Assembly: GCF_010015445.1 (NCBI RefSeq)
Contig: NC_053128.1
Location: 12,066,340 to 12,130,339, forward strand
Length of the DNA stretch: 64,000 nucleotides
From: Perca fluviatilis
Taxonomy: Eukaryota; Chordata; Actinopteri; Perciformes; Percidae
Direction of reading: 5' to 3'
In this document: piece after piece, positions 36,150-49,798 of the stretch
Layout: every line of letters begins with the position of its first letter
Numbering within the stretch: position 1 is the stretch's first letter
Program-made: the position numbers and the translations under genes
The notes under the pieces: generated by a model
What the model was told of the DNA's origin: nothing
The model's input: only the letters and a program-made list of their open reading frames with translations
Database searches by the model: none

Positions 36150-36709
36150 GGCTGCAGACAGATGGAGAGAGAAAGAGACAGAGAACATTTACACAAGTCC
36201 GCTGTGTTGACAATTTATTAACCATTTGTTAACAGTTCTTATGCAGGATTAAAGGTCTCTTAAAGCTTGGTTTCACATTTTAAATTTTCATTATTTTCAA
36301 CAATATAAATCGTTAACTATTCAAGACTATATAAGGAACAATACAGTTTACAGTAAATAAAATCTCCCTCAATATCATTCATTATAAGATAAAATCTCGA
36401 AATGTCCGCCAGCCTGCATCATCAGGAGTGTGCGGGTGCGGTTTGATCAGCAGCGTAAGCAGACCAAAAACCAACAGCTGTCATCAGATTGTGATTCAAA
36501 TATTGTTGAATTTTGATTAGTGCACGGAAGAACGTGATATCAGTTTTTGCCAATTGAGGTCCGCCCACATAAAATCAGTAAGAAGAGCAAAAAACAAAAT
36601 GCAGTCCCCCATAGTAAGAAGCTGATAAAAAACACATTCTCAGGGCCTTTGACTAACCTTCACCTTGACCAATACATACTGTATACACTGAAACATCTAC
36701 CATATACTG

Positions 36710-37015
36710 TAGGGTTGGGTATCCTTTGGGTTTTTTCCGATACCGGTGCTAAAGCGATACTTTGGAAACGGTGCCGTGCCTAATCGGTGCCTGTTGTTTT
36801 TCCAACAACAGCAGCTGCAGACTGTTACATCCCAGTGTTGGAATCCTCTACAGTGAAATACAGTCACACTTTACACCGTTAAACATTAGCTGTCAGCATT
36901 TTAACCGTGTTTAATCCAGCTACAAGCTAACGGTAGTGTAACGTTACTGTTTAGGTAGGTTATGTCGTTTAGGCACCGGTGCCATATTAGCATTGGGTAT
37001 CGGTACCCAACCCTA
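36710..37015. mobile_element. 306-bp hAT-type MITE with 8-bp target duplication
   Basis: Perfect 12-bp ends TAGGGTTGGGTA / TACCCAACCCTA and an exact 8-bp duplication ATATACTG (36702-36709 and 37016-37023). The interior has GATACCGGTGC-type words. Confidence 0.85.
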
Positions 37016-38268
37016 ATATACTGCCATGTACAGTGCATGCATACACACATGCATGTCCTTTAGTGGTGCCTCCAATCAAAAGGAACGTTTACTAGACCAG
37101 ATCTTTCATGAAAAGAATGAGTAAAACTCTTATTAAAAGATGATAGCTGATAGAGCTACATCATACGGATGGTGAACTCTCTGGCGAAATCATGTTTTTT
37201 CTTGTAAAAGAATACAAGGACAAGGTGGGAACTTGCTGTCGTCAAACAGAGATGAGATTATCAACCTATTAAAAAATATATTTAGTCTCTTTGCACATCG
37301 CTCCTTAGACTTACTGAGTGGCTTTCTCGCACTGAACAGCTCGGTCCCTTAAATCTCTCAAATCTCTTTTTTATCAGCAACAATTTCCCTGAACTCCTTT
37401 CCTCCTTATTACTAATAAACTCTCCCCATCTGCTCCACATTTCTGTGACTCACACTCACTGCTATAGTATTTCACTGTTCAGTCGGCATGAAGATGTGGA
37501 TACTGACTGTTGTGAAACAATCCGATCAGCGTTGTTTGTGGTTTCGAAGCCTATGATCTGCTTTGACCCCTGTGAGTAGATTCTGAAAGCAGTGGCGAGA
37601 TCTCAGAGGACAAAGCGACACGAAGCAGGGTTCAGTTCACAATGTTCTAAAGGTTTGATGAGACACACAAGGATGTGCATATTTCTAACAATCGCTTCAT
37701 TCATTAAGTCGACGTCTAGTAAGATAAGAGAGTCAGGATGGGAGGAGGGATTGTCTCAAGGTCTCCTCACACAGACAGGAAAACAGTGTTGCACTAACAA
37801 CTAACAACTTTCTTCAAACTTCTCACAGAATGGAGTGTAACATTATTCACAACACTGACTGAGATTAGGTTTTTGCTTGAACGATTCGAGTGAGAAATAT
37901 AAATGTGTAAACTAAGAAAGTAAATCCCGCAACTCACAGCACACTGAAAAAAAAAATCACTACATTGCATATTTTTCTAAACACCAGGTGTGCGATTTCA
38001 AATCCTAAATATGACCCCCTGCAATGGTAGCAGATGTTTGAGAAAACATAAGCTTGTGTGTCTGTGATGCCATTACACACAAAGGCTCCTCTTCATATCT
38101 TTGTGAGTAAGGGATACTTTACATATTGATGCGGAAATCTATCATTTGCACTAATATGTCTGTGGCTCTCCACAACTCAACATTGTGAGGGTGTCATGCA
38201 TCTGAACGGCAGTGTATAACTGCTCGTCAGAGTTCTGAGAAATCAGAAAGATTGTCTAATAAAACTCA

Positions 38269-38760
38269 TTTAAATGCTCGTATTATGGTCACTTTTAGGT
38301 TCATAATTGTATTTAGAGGTTGTACCTGAATAGGTTTACATGGTTTAATTTTCAAAAAACACCATATTTGTGTTGTACTGCACATTGCTGCAGCTCCTCT
38401 TTTCAGCCTGTGGGTTGAGCTCTCTGTTTTAGCTACAGAGTGAGGCATCTCACTTCTGTTCCATCTTTGTTAGAAGTCACACATGCGCAGTAGCTAGGTA
38501 AGGACTACTAGCCAGTCAGAAGCAGAGTATGAGGGTGTGCCACGCTAGCAGCTAGGCGAGCATTATAACGTGTGCTAAGTAAAGGCTGGACCACAATAAA
38601 GCTGTTTGGAGCAGTTTGTGAACAGTGTTTTCTGTTGGAGATGGTAAGTCCCTTTGGGGTGGACTTTGGGCTTTTTCACTTTTTATACCTATTACATGCA
38701 CAAGATATATAACACAAAGGAAAGGGGAAAAGCCAAAAAAGCATAATAGGAGCACTTTAA
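38269..38760. mobile_element. TTAA-flanked MITE
   Basis: Left TTTAAATGCTCGTATTATG and right CATAATAGGAGCACTTTAA are inverted matches. The interior has GCTAGCAGCTAGGCGAGCAT and CCCTTTGGGGTGGACTTTGG, recalled from a high-copy percomorph family. A related word cluster (AGTACTAGCCAATCAGAGGCAG) occurs at about 43605-43630. Confidence 0.65.
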
Positions 38761-41559
38761 GATTTGTGAAGGTTTGAAAGGTCACGTATCCCCATTATCT
38801 TGTCATAGTGGGAAAAAAATGGATAAAGGTTTTAAAATACAGCACACACACAAAGCCTTTTAGTAACATGCAGCTACTGGCCAGTTATCAATTTATATTC
38901 TACGTTGTGTCTGTCCAGGAGCAATGTCCTAGGTACTTTTTGGAAGAGATCTGTGAAGAGTTTCTCAAAATGGTTGACCACCAACTAATCTTCAGTGCTT
39001 CGAGCAGCAAAGATCGAAAATGTCCGACATTTTTACAAGCCCGTGTTTTTATTTTTACACACATGCTTTTTTTCAAGCAATGTTTCACGTTCATACATGC
39101 TCGAGGGAGCTTCGATTTTATGCTGAGCAAGTTTCCCATCCAATTTCCAACCAACCAAATTTCCAAAATTGATCAGGGATTCATGCTGGTGTCACCTTCC
39201 AACCAAAGGTCATCCTCTTCAACCTTTGGGCCAGTGAGTAATGCACCTGATTTCTGATCGGTAAATAAACTTCCAGAATTATGTCAGGAGGCCAGGTTTT
39301 GCTGACAGTTCAGAGAATAGAGAGTTGACATTTGGTGTGTGTGCATATCAAATGTGTGCTTGTTTTTATTGGTTCCAACATGTGCATGCTCAATGCTTAT
39401 GCACAGCATCAATCAAATTAATAAATAAGTGACATCACTTCTTCTCAACTCCGAATGCAGAGTTGAGATAAGATACTTTAAGATAAGAGAAAATTTATTG
39501 TATTCTCTCTGCATGTTTTGCTGGATATTAAAGCAAACGCCTCTAGACATCTGAGCATTTCCCTAAATGAAGACAATTTGATTTTGACAATGCTAGTGTT
39601 ATAAATATAATATATAATATAATAAAACCTGAATCATGGAATAACTCCTTTTCATTTCGTCATTGTGCTGGAATCTGCCAACTCCTGCGTTTTCTAGGGT
39701 CCCAAAACGTTTCCAGTGATTACATAACATAACTCCTGAACACATAAGGTGACATCATACGCTGTAAGATGCGGTACACTTTGCAGCAAAGTTAGGGGAA
39801 AAAAAGATGCATAAACTGACTTAGTTCTGAGTTCCACTTAAGTGAGACACAACCGTGAATTCCATTATTGAAAAAGGGCGCCTCGTGGATTCAAGTTGAT
39901 TACATGGTACTTATTGGACATGTGTCTTTGCTCTCAAATGCAATCCCATCCATCCACGTTTCACATAAGTGCTTGTGTGAAATTCAATCGCATTTATCTG
40001 AAGTGAAATGGGAGTAATTCCCTCTCTCTTCCTCCCAGGCTAAGGGTTTAATTGCCTTGCAGGCCTTATGTGCTCAGGTTGCTGCTCCAGGTGTATCATA
40101 CACTGTAGAAGCTACAACAGTCATTTGTATCGCACAGACCTTAGCACAAGCTGCACTGTCTCGGGTTTCATGCATTAAAACGATCCAAAACACATCTAGG
40201 GATACAAACAGTGAAATTGCATGTGTTCACAGATAAAACACATCAAAAGCGTTTTGATTTCTTTGTTCTACTTTGGTTTGCTTTCATGCAGACATAACAG
40301 AGGCACAGTAATACATTATTTATAACTGCATGAATATCTATTTTGGCTGGTGTGTCTCTAAAATAAGGTCAAAGATCAAGTCAGCTGAAACATGGACTCC
40401 TGCTGCTGGTAGGGATTTATTAAATGTGTCCCATCAGATTCATTAAACCAGGTTTTTAACCATGTTTTTGTCATGACATATGTCCACACTGGTAAAAATG
40501 ACCAAATGAAGTATACTCCAAAATGCCAACACATGGTCGAATTCATCACTGAAACTCATGTCAATGGATTTTCTGATGCTAAATGGTCTATAACAAATAA
40601 AAAGGAGCAAACAGTCAAATTTTCGTATTGAACAGCCAAATAGTACAGCCCTAGACTGCTTTGTGCCGCAGAGCAAAATAGGAATGGAACAGGTTATCAG
40701 GGATGGACAAACTGGTGAGAAATTAGCAGAGGATGGTGAAAAACCTTTAGTTACAGGCCAGAAAACAAAAATGACTCGTATACTAACTGCTAAGCCTTGC
40801 TCTGCTTTGTGGAAAAATTGGGACTGACCATCTTCCTTAAGGCCGCCACTCAGTTTAAAAGGTACGTAAGTCTACCTCGTGACAAAGCCCACCTGTAGTT
40901 TAATAAATGACAGCAGCAACCTGAGAATGTACAATGATTAAAATACACATATTCTGGATAGGTTGTTATCCTAAATGCAGAAATGACAATCAGCTCACTT
41001 GGTTTAGCATAGATAAGCTTAGGCTGAAAGGTTGTGTTCCATTATGTTAATGCAGCAGTAGTTTTTGAATAGTATTGAAAAGAGAATATATAATAAAGAT
41101 GTTTCATCATGTCTATTGACAATAAGTAGAGAATTCACAGTAACAGAATCCAAATGCATCTATCTCCACTAGTATTTCTTTCCACACACTGATTAAACAA
41201 TAATCTGCCAACTACACATTGTACGTCACCTTTTTAAGATACCTTTTATGCATTTTGGCTTTATTGATAGAGACAGGAAATACGTGTAGACCCTAACCTT
41301 AGGGTCGAGACCAAGGGGTCCCACATAAATCTGAAGGCATGGGATAATTAACATGCTGGGACTTCTGGTAAACAAAATATTTGTATTTCTTCTGATTTTA
41401 TCTTAAATCTATTGCTGTAGTTTAACTGGTCACAGGTAATAGAATATGCAGTCTGTGACGAAGGGTCACAAAAAAACACGTAGCATGAAGCATCACAAGG
41501 AAATCCAACAAAAGGCTGGGACCTATGATGTTAAATTATTGAGTAAATAGGGGGCATCT

Positions 41560-41705
41560 ACACATTTCATGGCAATCCATCCAACAGCTGTTGAAACATT
41601 TCACTCAAAAACACAAGTGTCAACCTCATGGTGGTGCAAGAGGTAAAGTCAGCATATCACCAAAGTCAGTAGGATTCATCCTCCAGGAACCATGAATGAG
41701 TACTT
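41560..41705. mobile_element. Short dispersed repeat fragment
   Basis: ATGGCAATCCATCCAACAGC, CAACCTCATGGTGGTGCAAG and GTCAGTAGGATTCATCCTC are recalled from a common fish repeat. Its class is unknown. Confidence 0.4.
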
Positions 41706-44700
41706 CATCAGTCTGGACAAGGGGTGGACTGACTGACTGACTGAGCGTCAGACTGACATTGCCTTCCCAAGAGCCAAGCTAGCATGGGGAACAAGTCAAG
41801 ATAGCCCTAAACTGGATACTAGTTGAACCACTTGAATATATAAAAATCCCCAAGCAGAAGTGTCCAAAACCACAATGTGGTGATCGCAAAACAGGATGTC
41901 TGACTGATTATTAGAGGGACTTCATTATCCACTGAAGTGACCTTCCTGCTCTGGCTCGGAGCAGCACTGGCACAGATATCAGCGACAGCCTTTAGGTGCC
42001 AGAAATGTCAACTTGTAAACTGCCGCCTCTTTCACATGAACCCAAGATAAAAAAAGGGAGTTTTAAAGCTTTAGAATGCGTGGAGGCAAGGCTTGCAATA
42101 ACGGTATGGTTGATATATTGATTAGATGCTTCCACCACAGCTGGATCCTCAATTACACTGCAGTGCAGATAATGCACCGTGCCATTTTGAATGAGATAAT
42201 CAACAAAAAAACAAATTGTTCTTTAATGGCCAGCAAAGTGAATAGGCTTCATAAACACTGGGAGGGAAATGAGAAATAATAACAATAAACTAAGTGCTAT
42301 TACAAGCCCCAAGGTCTTAAGCACACTCCATCAAATCAATAAATAGTCAATGGCACAAATATAATTGAATTATTCTTTGAAAGTCAAGCACTCATAAGTC
42401 TAAGTCAAAATCGGATTTATCCATGATAGAACAAAACATATAAACAAACACAACAAGGAAAGAGGGAACAATAGTGTCTATCGTCCTGCATTATTAATAA
42501 ATACCATTCCGCAACTCATTTGTCACTACAATTCAATAGCAGATTTAATGGAAACGTACACTCAGATATGTACAGGGGAATTGTATGATGCCAGAGGGAA
42601 GATGAAGACAGGTTGCTAGGAAATCATGTATCTCTCACAACACGCATTCTTCAAACAAAGCTGGAATTGTGAAGCCACTGTTGATGAGCACACAGAAGAC
42701 CTTGTCATATTCCGGTTAACTTATGAATTTTAAATGAGGGCCTTATGTTTTTTTTTTCCTCAGTGTACAAGTCTATTCTGACACAAATGGGTCAGTGGCT
42801 GGCTTTGATACCTTGGGTTATTAGACAGTGCTGAGTAACCTGCCACTTGGTTGCCTCACATGTCTAAGATCCTAAAGCCTTTGACCACAAGCCTGTCAAA
42901 ACCCTCAACGCAATTTCCCGCCCGACTGACAGCAGCATTTGTGCAGCTCAACACCAGCATGCACTTTATACTAACAAGAGAGATAGGTGATGTATTTGTT
43001 TTCCATGCGTGACAGCACTCTAGTAAGTATCTACAGCAGATACATGTAAATCAAACCGTTTATTACAATCTTATTTTTGTACCTCTCTGTTATAATAACA
43101 TTGTCCTCACCAAGTTAATTGCTGAAATCTGACAACGCTAAAAATGAGGGGACAAGAAACGAGCAGTCGGACAATCATACAGGTTTTAAACACAGCACCA
43201 AATTAGCCAAAATCATTCAAAGACACAATTACAGGCCAACTGTTAAAGTAGTATCCAAACAGTCTGTTGTAAACATCCATCACAATTTATAGATTTACAA
43301 CCTTACTTAGTAATGCGTTACAAGAATATTTCTTTAGCAAAGAGTAGTGTAAGGGATTATAATTTGAAATTAAGTAAATAATTACAGTTAACTAATCCAA
43401 GTAATGCTCTATTCTCTGAAAATGTTGGGCTCGGCTTGTTCACCGTTTTTCTTCGGAGTTTGTTGAGTGGTTGATATCAGTTTGGTTTGCAGTCAGACAG
43501 ACAGACAGGCATAGACCCGTCCTCTGATTTTCTTACGCTGATATTCTTACCCTAACCAATCTCCCTTATCATGCCTAAACCTAGCTAACCCAACCAATGA
43601 AGGCAACAAGTACTAGCCAATCAGAGGCAGAGTAGGGCGGGTCATGACTTCACCATTCTAGGAAAACAATTGAGGCATCCAGTACATCCGTTAGAGTGGA
43701 GCAGGGCGCTAACCTCTCCCGCTAACTTCAAAGTTGCCTTATGTATATGTTGTGTGCTCTTAGCTAGCTTGCTAACATTAGCGAGCATGTGGTTTTGTTC
43801 AGACTTTGTTGAGTGCTGCTTAGCCAACTTTGGGGCTAGCATTAGAAAGCGGCTAGTAAATAACTATGTGATTGACCATACAATCTTGTTTTTGTTGTAT
43901 GTAGCTGACCTATTGTTTGCAACCTGTTTGATCATCTGACTGCTTGTGTTTCCTTCTCCATCACACTTTTTTGAAATGATTATGCCAGATTTCCCAGATC
44001 TCAGCAATTAGTTTGGTGAGTACAAAAGTTATCATGCCCCAAACTACCAACATCCGACACAAGTCGTTCCAGTGCCAAATATATCTAAAAAGTGACACCA
44101 CTAAGGCTCAGCAGTCACCAAAATTCACCCCCTGATATTACATTTGAGAGCAATACAATCTGAGGAAGATGGTATAGAACTCCCTCAGGCTTGACGTTCA
44201 GTAGATTCTTGCAGGAGCAGCTGCCTCTGCTGCTGTGCTCTCCTTTCCGGAGCCCTCTGAATGATTTACATGCCCCTGGATAAAAAAAGATCTGGATGAA
44301 GGGAAGGAAAATAGTGCCATTCCTTGGGGCAGAATCTGACATATATGGTGGCGCAAATGTTATTCTATCGAGCTGCAGTGCTCACAGAATATTCTGAAGA
44401 TGGTGAGATATAGCAGCAATTCACTCGTTTTTGTGTCTCGTGTGACATGATCTCAGATTCTCCTATAGTCATCCATATTCCAAATACGGTACGGAGAATT
44501 GTATCCTTCATTTTGTTTTCCCCATTTTATCCGACACTTTATAAACTTTTTGCATTTGAGTCGGAGAAACATTTTAGGTTCAACATTTATATACTCAGGC
44601 TCCTGATTTATGTCAGCAATTCAATGTGACGTGCTCTCGGATGATGTAGCCCTCAGGAGCACCTTGGTTTAATTAAATATTGATGATTTCAGAGGGAGGT

Positions 44701-45139
44701 GGCACCAAAGTGCTTTTTAAATCCTCATGATTTTTTTTTTTTTTTTGCTCCTCTGAGTAATCCTCTTCACACTTACAATTCAACATTTACCTAAAAACAA
44801 ATTCATTTAACACTTTTTTGTATCAGTTCACAACAACAATAGCATCCAACACACTGGACTGGAGTTCCATCATCAAATTTATGAATGTAATGCATCTAAG
44901 ACAGAATTTTTTGTTCACATTGGTGGCTAGAGCTAAGGATATTATGCCTAAACAGGAAATTAATCTTTAGTTTGTATTGGAATCCATTTTCTCCTATAGG
45001 CAGCAGTGTATTAGAGGAACACCTAAGGTCTGCATTAGTATTCAGTCCTACGCTGCCCAAGTGCCACCATAGGGATGTTATTGTGGTCTACAGGGGCTCA
45101 TATAACAGCCATTTATCAGTCTACAGAAAACAACTACTT

Positions 45140-45168
45140 CATTAAAATGTCCCTCGGGATGAATAAAG

Positions 45169-45201
<33 letters not shown>
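45140..45201 (+). mobile_element. LINE-type 3' tail with (TATC)n
   Basis: CCCTCGGGATGAATAAAGTA followed by about eight TATC units is the typical 3' end of a fish non-LTR retrotransposon. A similar tail without the repeat lies at about 29378-29405. Confidence 0.5.
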
Positions 45202-45202
<1 letters not shown>

Positions 45203-47244
45203 CCTAATATCTACTTACAATGGTAAGTGTCACTCGGTCCCTCTATAGTTAATTATACTGCTGAAATGGATTATTATTTCCATTAGAATTGTTTATATAA
45301 CCAGCTCTGTTGTCATTATTGGTACATTTGGTTGACCAGGTGCCAGAGTGGATTTACTGTAGCTTAAAGATGTTGCACAAGGTCGCTGTGATAACGTGAC
45401 AGACTGCCGTGTTCAACAATTTAGCTCAAATAACTTCACCTTTTAAGGTGGACCTTATACTGCATGTTTTCCAAAGAAAACGTAATTGAGTGTGTGTCAG
45501 AAGAATAACAAAAAACAACACAATGTTTTCTCCGTAACATATTTGAAGGGGAAAAAAGCGCTTTACTTCAAGACAAGTCAATAAAAAAATGTGTAACAGA
45601 ATCGTTTTCTTTTTTTCTTTATGAACCCTTTAACCATCTTGTAACACCTTCGATTTATCTTTAGGACCCCCATGAGTGGCTACGTTAGGATATGAACTGC
45701 TGGTTTACAAGACAAACAATACAGCAGATACAGTCCTTTAAATCTGCAGTTTTTGGTTCTTCTTACACTACGAGACAACAGACCTCATTTACAAGCCCCA
45801 TTTCTAACACACTGTTATGTTAACATACATTTTACATGAAAGCGTGACGCTAATCTGTATCCGGCTTTACTCCCATGTTATGTGACCCAGTGTTCCTCTG
45901 ACTGTACGATTCCCTTCCCAAAGCTGTTGGCTGTCACTGTTATGTACTGATTAGAATCCCAACCAGTCCTCCTTTTCATTCCCTGTTTCAGGGGAGGAGG
46001 GGGAGATTTTTTGAATGGAAGCATCACAAAGCATGCCTTTTCATGGGAATGAATCCCCCTTTAGCCGAAGATCTCACCCATGGACCAGGGAAAGCGAAGA
46101 CCTGGAACTAATTACACTAACGAGTTCACCCTGATCCCTGTAGTAGCGACTGAGTGGAATCATTAACAGATGTACGTGCACTTAGACACACAGGGCCAAA
46201 TAAATCAAATACAAGAGGTAAAGTAGGATTCTCTTGCTGCCCCTGGAGTTCTCAATTCTTCTGGAAGAAAAACTACTGATTTGTGCACGAACCAACATCT
46301 CTCCCTCTGGCATGGCATTGCCTCATCTCCCATCCTTGTACCGTACAACAACATTCTCTCCAAAAACATGCTCAAGGCTCGACAAATGCGTACAAGGGTT
46401 TGAAATTCAGCTAGTGAACTGACCGAAAAAAAGAAGAAAAAAAGTGTCTGAATGGAGGAGGAATTTAAATCTCAATGCATCGTTGGACTGGAGACATCAC
46501 GTTGGCATTCAGGCGCTGCCAGCCAGAGAGCCTGTGCCAACCAAAACGCTCTTGGAGAGAGTAGGCTGCAGGCAGAGTGAGGAGCAGGGCTCCTTCCAAG
46601 GTTAACACCAAAACTGGCTTGTTTGTGGACCTATGTGGGCCGGGACATAACAACAATAGGGTTGTAAGCAAAGACTGAGGGGGAGCTTAATGGACAGCAG
46701 CACTCCCCTGTGGGATATAGGGCTGGGAAAAGTGGACAGAGCGGCTGGGGACTGACTGAGTAAAGTATGTCTGCTGCAGGAATTCAGAATGATCCAGCCA
46801 TGCCATTAGTTGCAGAATCTCTCATTGATACAACTTCCTGTATAAGGTCATAGGAGGGGGAGAAGCAGAAGTCTGGCGCTTTAACACTTATTCACCCAAT
46901 GACGTACATCCACCAGTAGTCCAAGAACTCCCTGAATTTTGTCTTTTCACTCCAATTTCTGCGTTTTATCATCGCACTGTTATAAAAGGAAAGAGACCCA
47001 AAAGCAGCCAAAGCCACATAGCAGCGTGAACTGTAGTTTGATTACAACCACGACGCCCTGACCTAAATATGCATCCCATACAATAAGCATCTGCAATGAG
47101 GCTTCCCAGCACACCCAGCTATGCGAGTCCCGTCACAGCCCAAATGTTTCGCAACATCAACAAAACAAAGCTGGATGTAGACCAGTTTGTTATGTAACCT
47201 TTTTAAAGAGAAAGCCAAGCATGGCATAGGCTACGTGGACTCAC

Positions 47245-47665
47245 CTTAAAGAGTAAAGGCTGGCTTTTTCACCTCGACTTGTGTGGTGACTTTATCCTTT
47301 CTGTCTCAAGCCCGGCCGTCCAGCATGGCAAGACTTTGCTCGAATGAAGTAGCCTATGTGCGCCGTTACTCGCCTGTCGGAAGCCCCGCAGAGAGATGAA
47401 TGGCACGGCAGTTTATTATTCCCTCCTTCCTCACAGTCCCACAGAGGACAATTTACAGTCGGAAGCAGCCTCTCTCCCCTTGGCAGCAATCGAGACTTCT
47501 CCAAGAGCCGCGGACAGCTCCGGTGCTGAAATGTCTTTCTCTTGTTTTTTTTTGTGTGTTCTTCCTCCACCCTCCTTTCTGAGCTACTCCCTCAGCATCT
47601 GAGGAGAGACACGCAGATTGCTGGCTGTTGGAGGCAGGAGTCCTTAGCTGCAGACTCACAGGCGC
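47245..47665 (-). other. phf24: Probable PHF24 non-coding first exon (5' UTR)
   Basis: A consensus donor AAG|GTGAGT lies at 47245/47244 on the minus strand, at the edge of the most GC-rich block upstream of PHF24. The acceptor just before the PHF24 ATG (exon from 36151) needs an upstream exon, and this is the best candidate I see. The 5' limit is set by a TATA box at 47692-47686. The segment contains a 92-codon upstream open frame (47570-47292) beginning MEEEHTKKNK. The exon is inferred and would need transcript evidence. Confidence 0.5.
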
Positions 47666-47685
47666 CCACTGAAGTTCAATCACGG

Positions 47686-47692
47686 ATTTATA
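47686..47692 (-). promoter_or_regulatory. TATA box of the putative PHF24 promoter
   Basis: TATAAAT in the context GGTTATAAATCC on the minus strand, preceded by a GGGAGGGGGG-type GC stretch (47702-47723) that could bind SP/KLF factors. A start site would fall at about 47660-47670, where a CAG initiator-like triplet occurs. Confidence 0.45.
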
Positions 47693-48559
47693 ACCATCAT
47701 ATTTGCAGCCCCCCTCCCTCTCCGAGAGCCCTGCGAGTTCAGTCGTGATCATTTAGGTTAACAACTTGTGGGCTTCCTCAAGCTTGATCCTGGAGCGTCT
47801 TGATTGGCCCGGGACCACCTAGGTTCCCGCAGGTCCCAAAATAATGACGTTATTAGGAAATATTCCTCAGCAGCCAATTATGTCAGACCAACATGTTATA
47901 CGTAATAGGGGATCATTTAGAGAGTGGTTGTGCTGCTTCAAAGTTTAAATCCCATTTGAGTCACTTTTTTTTTTTTTTCTCAGCAAAGGAAGTCAGAATT
48001 TAGCATATGTGTGACATGGAGGCACATTATGCACCTAGAGCTGCATCTGCACGGATTAAACTGCTGAGAGGAGAAGAGGAAAAAGATGAAAAGCCGCTAT
48101 CAAATGTTAAAATTCAGATTTCTAAGCACTTTAATGTTGAAACAACAACTTGTGTTGTTCTGAAATGTTTTCTAGGCTACATAATGAGTGAAGTGTGTTC
48201 ACTTTTATTTGGAAATTGCAACAATCTCCCCTTTAGCACCCGGAAATATGCAGTATATTGAATATTATTCTCATATTATGTGATTTTTTTAAAAATACCA
48301 GTGAAAATGCGTTTAGCCCAGACAGATGATACACAGTAAACCATTGAATTATCATTGATTTGACAATCCCCACTGCTGTCACTTGTATTAGAGTATCCCA
48401 TTGTATCTAATGGACAGTGCCCAAAAATATATCAGAATTTCTCTTTTAAAAGAACATAATTTCCACAATTCATGCAATACCTATACTTTGTCTTGTTTCA
48501 TATTTATCTTGACATTAAGAAACAAAGCCACTTGACAATGGGCAAATATAATCTCATAT

Positions 48560-48772
48560 ATGTAGGGTTGCAACTAATGATTATGTCCATTTTCAATGAA
48601 TTTGTCAATTTTCTTTAGACTAATCGTATAGTCAAAACCCACATTGATTATACTATAAATAGACAAAAGCAGTAAATCCTACCATTTGAGAAGCTAGAAG
48701 CAGTAAATGTATTTGCTTGATAAATGCCTTAAATGATTAACCAATTATCAAAACTGCTGGTGAATAATGTTC
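48560..48772. mobile_element. Dispersed repeat with degenerate ends
   Basis: Starts AGGGTTGCAACTAATGATTA and ends near GATTAACCAATTATCAAAAC, both recalled from a high-copy fish element. Confidence 0.5.
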
Positions 48773-49752
48773 TTTCAATCTACTGTGCAATCAAACAACT
48801 CATTATTTCAGTATGTACAGTATGTTTGTCTAAATAGGTAACTGCTACAATATACTGCAAAAGTGTAGACAACGGTGCTTCTGAGTGAAAAATTACCAAC
48901 CAAATGATAATTATCTCATTTGTGCTAACATAATTTTTGTCACTCATAATGTTTTAGTAACTAGAAATCCTTTTTTCTTTCATTAATATAAATCTTAAAG
49001 AATTGCTGTTACACAGATATGCTGTATCTGAGTATTAGCATCCAAAGTAAGTGGCAGAAAATAATTTCAAAGTTGTACTATAATAACCTCTGCTTTGCAA
49101 CACGCATAGTTTTTTTCGGGGAGTCCCGCATGAAATTGATTTACATATAGTGACATGTTTGTGCAAACATAAAAAAAATATCCTCTACAAGTAGAATAAT
49201 AAAACTTGAAATTCATCTATATGTCAGCATTTTTATTCAAGCATGGCAACCATACACATACAGGATATTAAAGCATAAATGTCTTACTCCTTGCAACATA
49301 ATATAAAAATCCAAGCATAGATACATTATGTGTATGTGGTGTGACAGCTCACAAAGGTAAAAAGCTGAGTCAGTATCGTTACAATGGGTTCCACAGTGCC
49401 TCTCTACAGCAGGGGTATATGGTTAATGTATGAACAACTGGTATGCACCATGTCCCATTGTGTGGTTCCATGACCTGCTGGATCAAATGGAAGGCCATGC
49501 ATTATTGATGACGACGTAAATGCCCATTGGTCTTTAAGGAAAGAGAAAGAAATGACCAGCTATGGTATGTCACATTGGAAGCCTGACCCCTCGCCTACCA
49601 ACCTGTGACACTTTTCCTCTGCGCTTTACAAAAAAAAAAAAATACAATATAGATTTTCTTTCCATGCTGGCTAGACTGTCTTGGACTACTATGACGTATT
49701 GGTTAGGAGAGTAATGTATAACCTTAAAAAACTGCATGAAATATGCTAACTA

Positions 49753-49754
<2 letters not shown>

Positions 49755-49789
<35 letters not shown>
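49755..49789. repeat. (TA)n microsatellite
   Basis: About 17 TA units followed by T-rich sequence. Confidence 0.95.

Positions 49790-49798
<9 letters not shown>

Larger units (their letters stand above)
36152..47244 (-). other. PHF24 intron 1 (predicted)
   Basis: About 11.1 kb between the putative 5' UTR exon and the first coding exon. It holds a 306-bp hAT-type MITE (36710-37015), a TTAA-flanked element (38269-38760), a short dispersed repeat (about 41560-41705) and a LINE-type 3' tail with (TATC)n near 45140-45201. I found no supported coding exon. The remainder is AT-rich and unremarkable. Confidence 0.45.
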
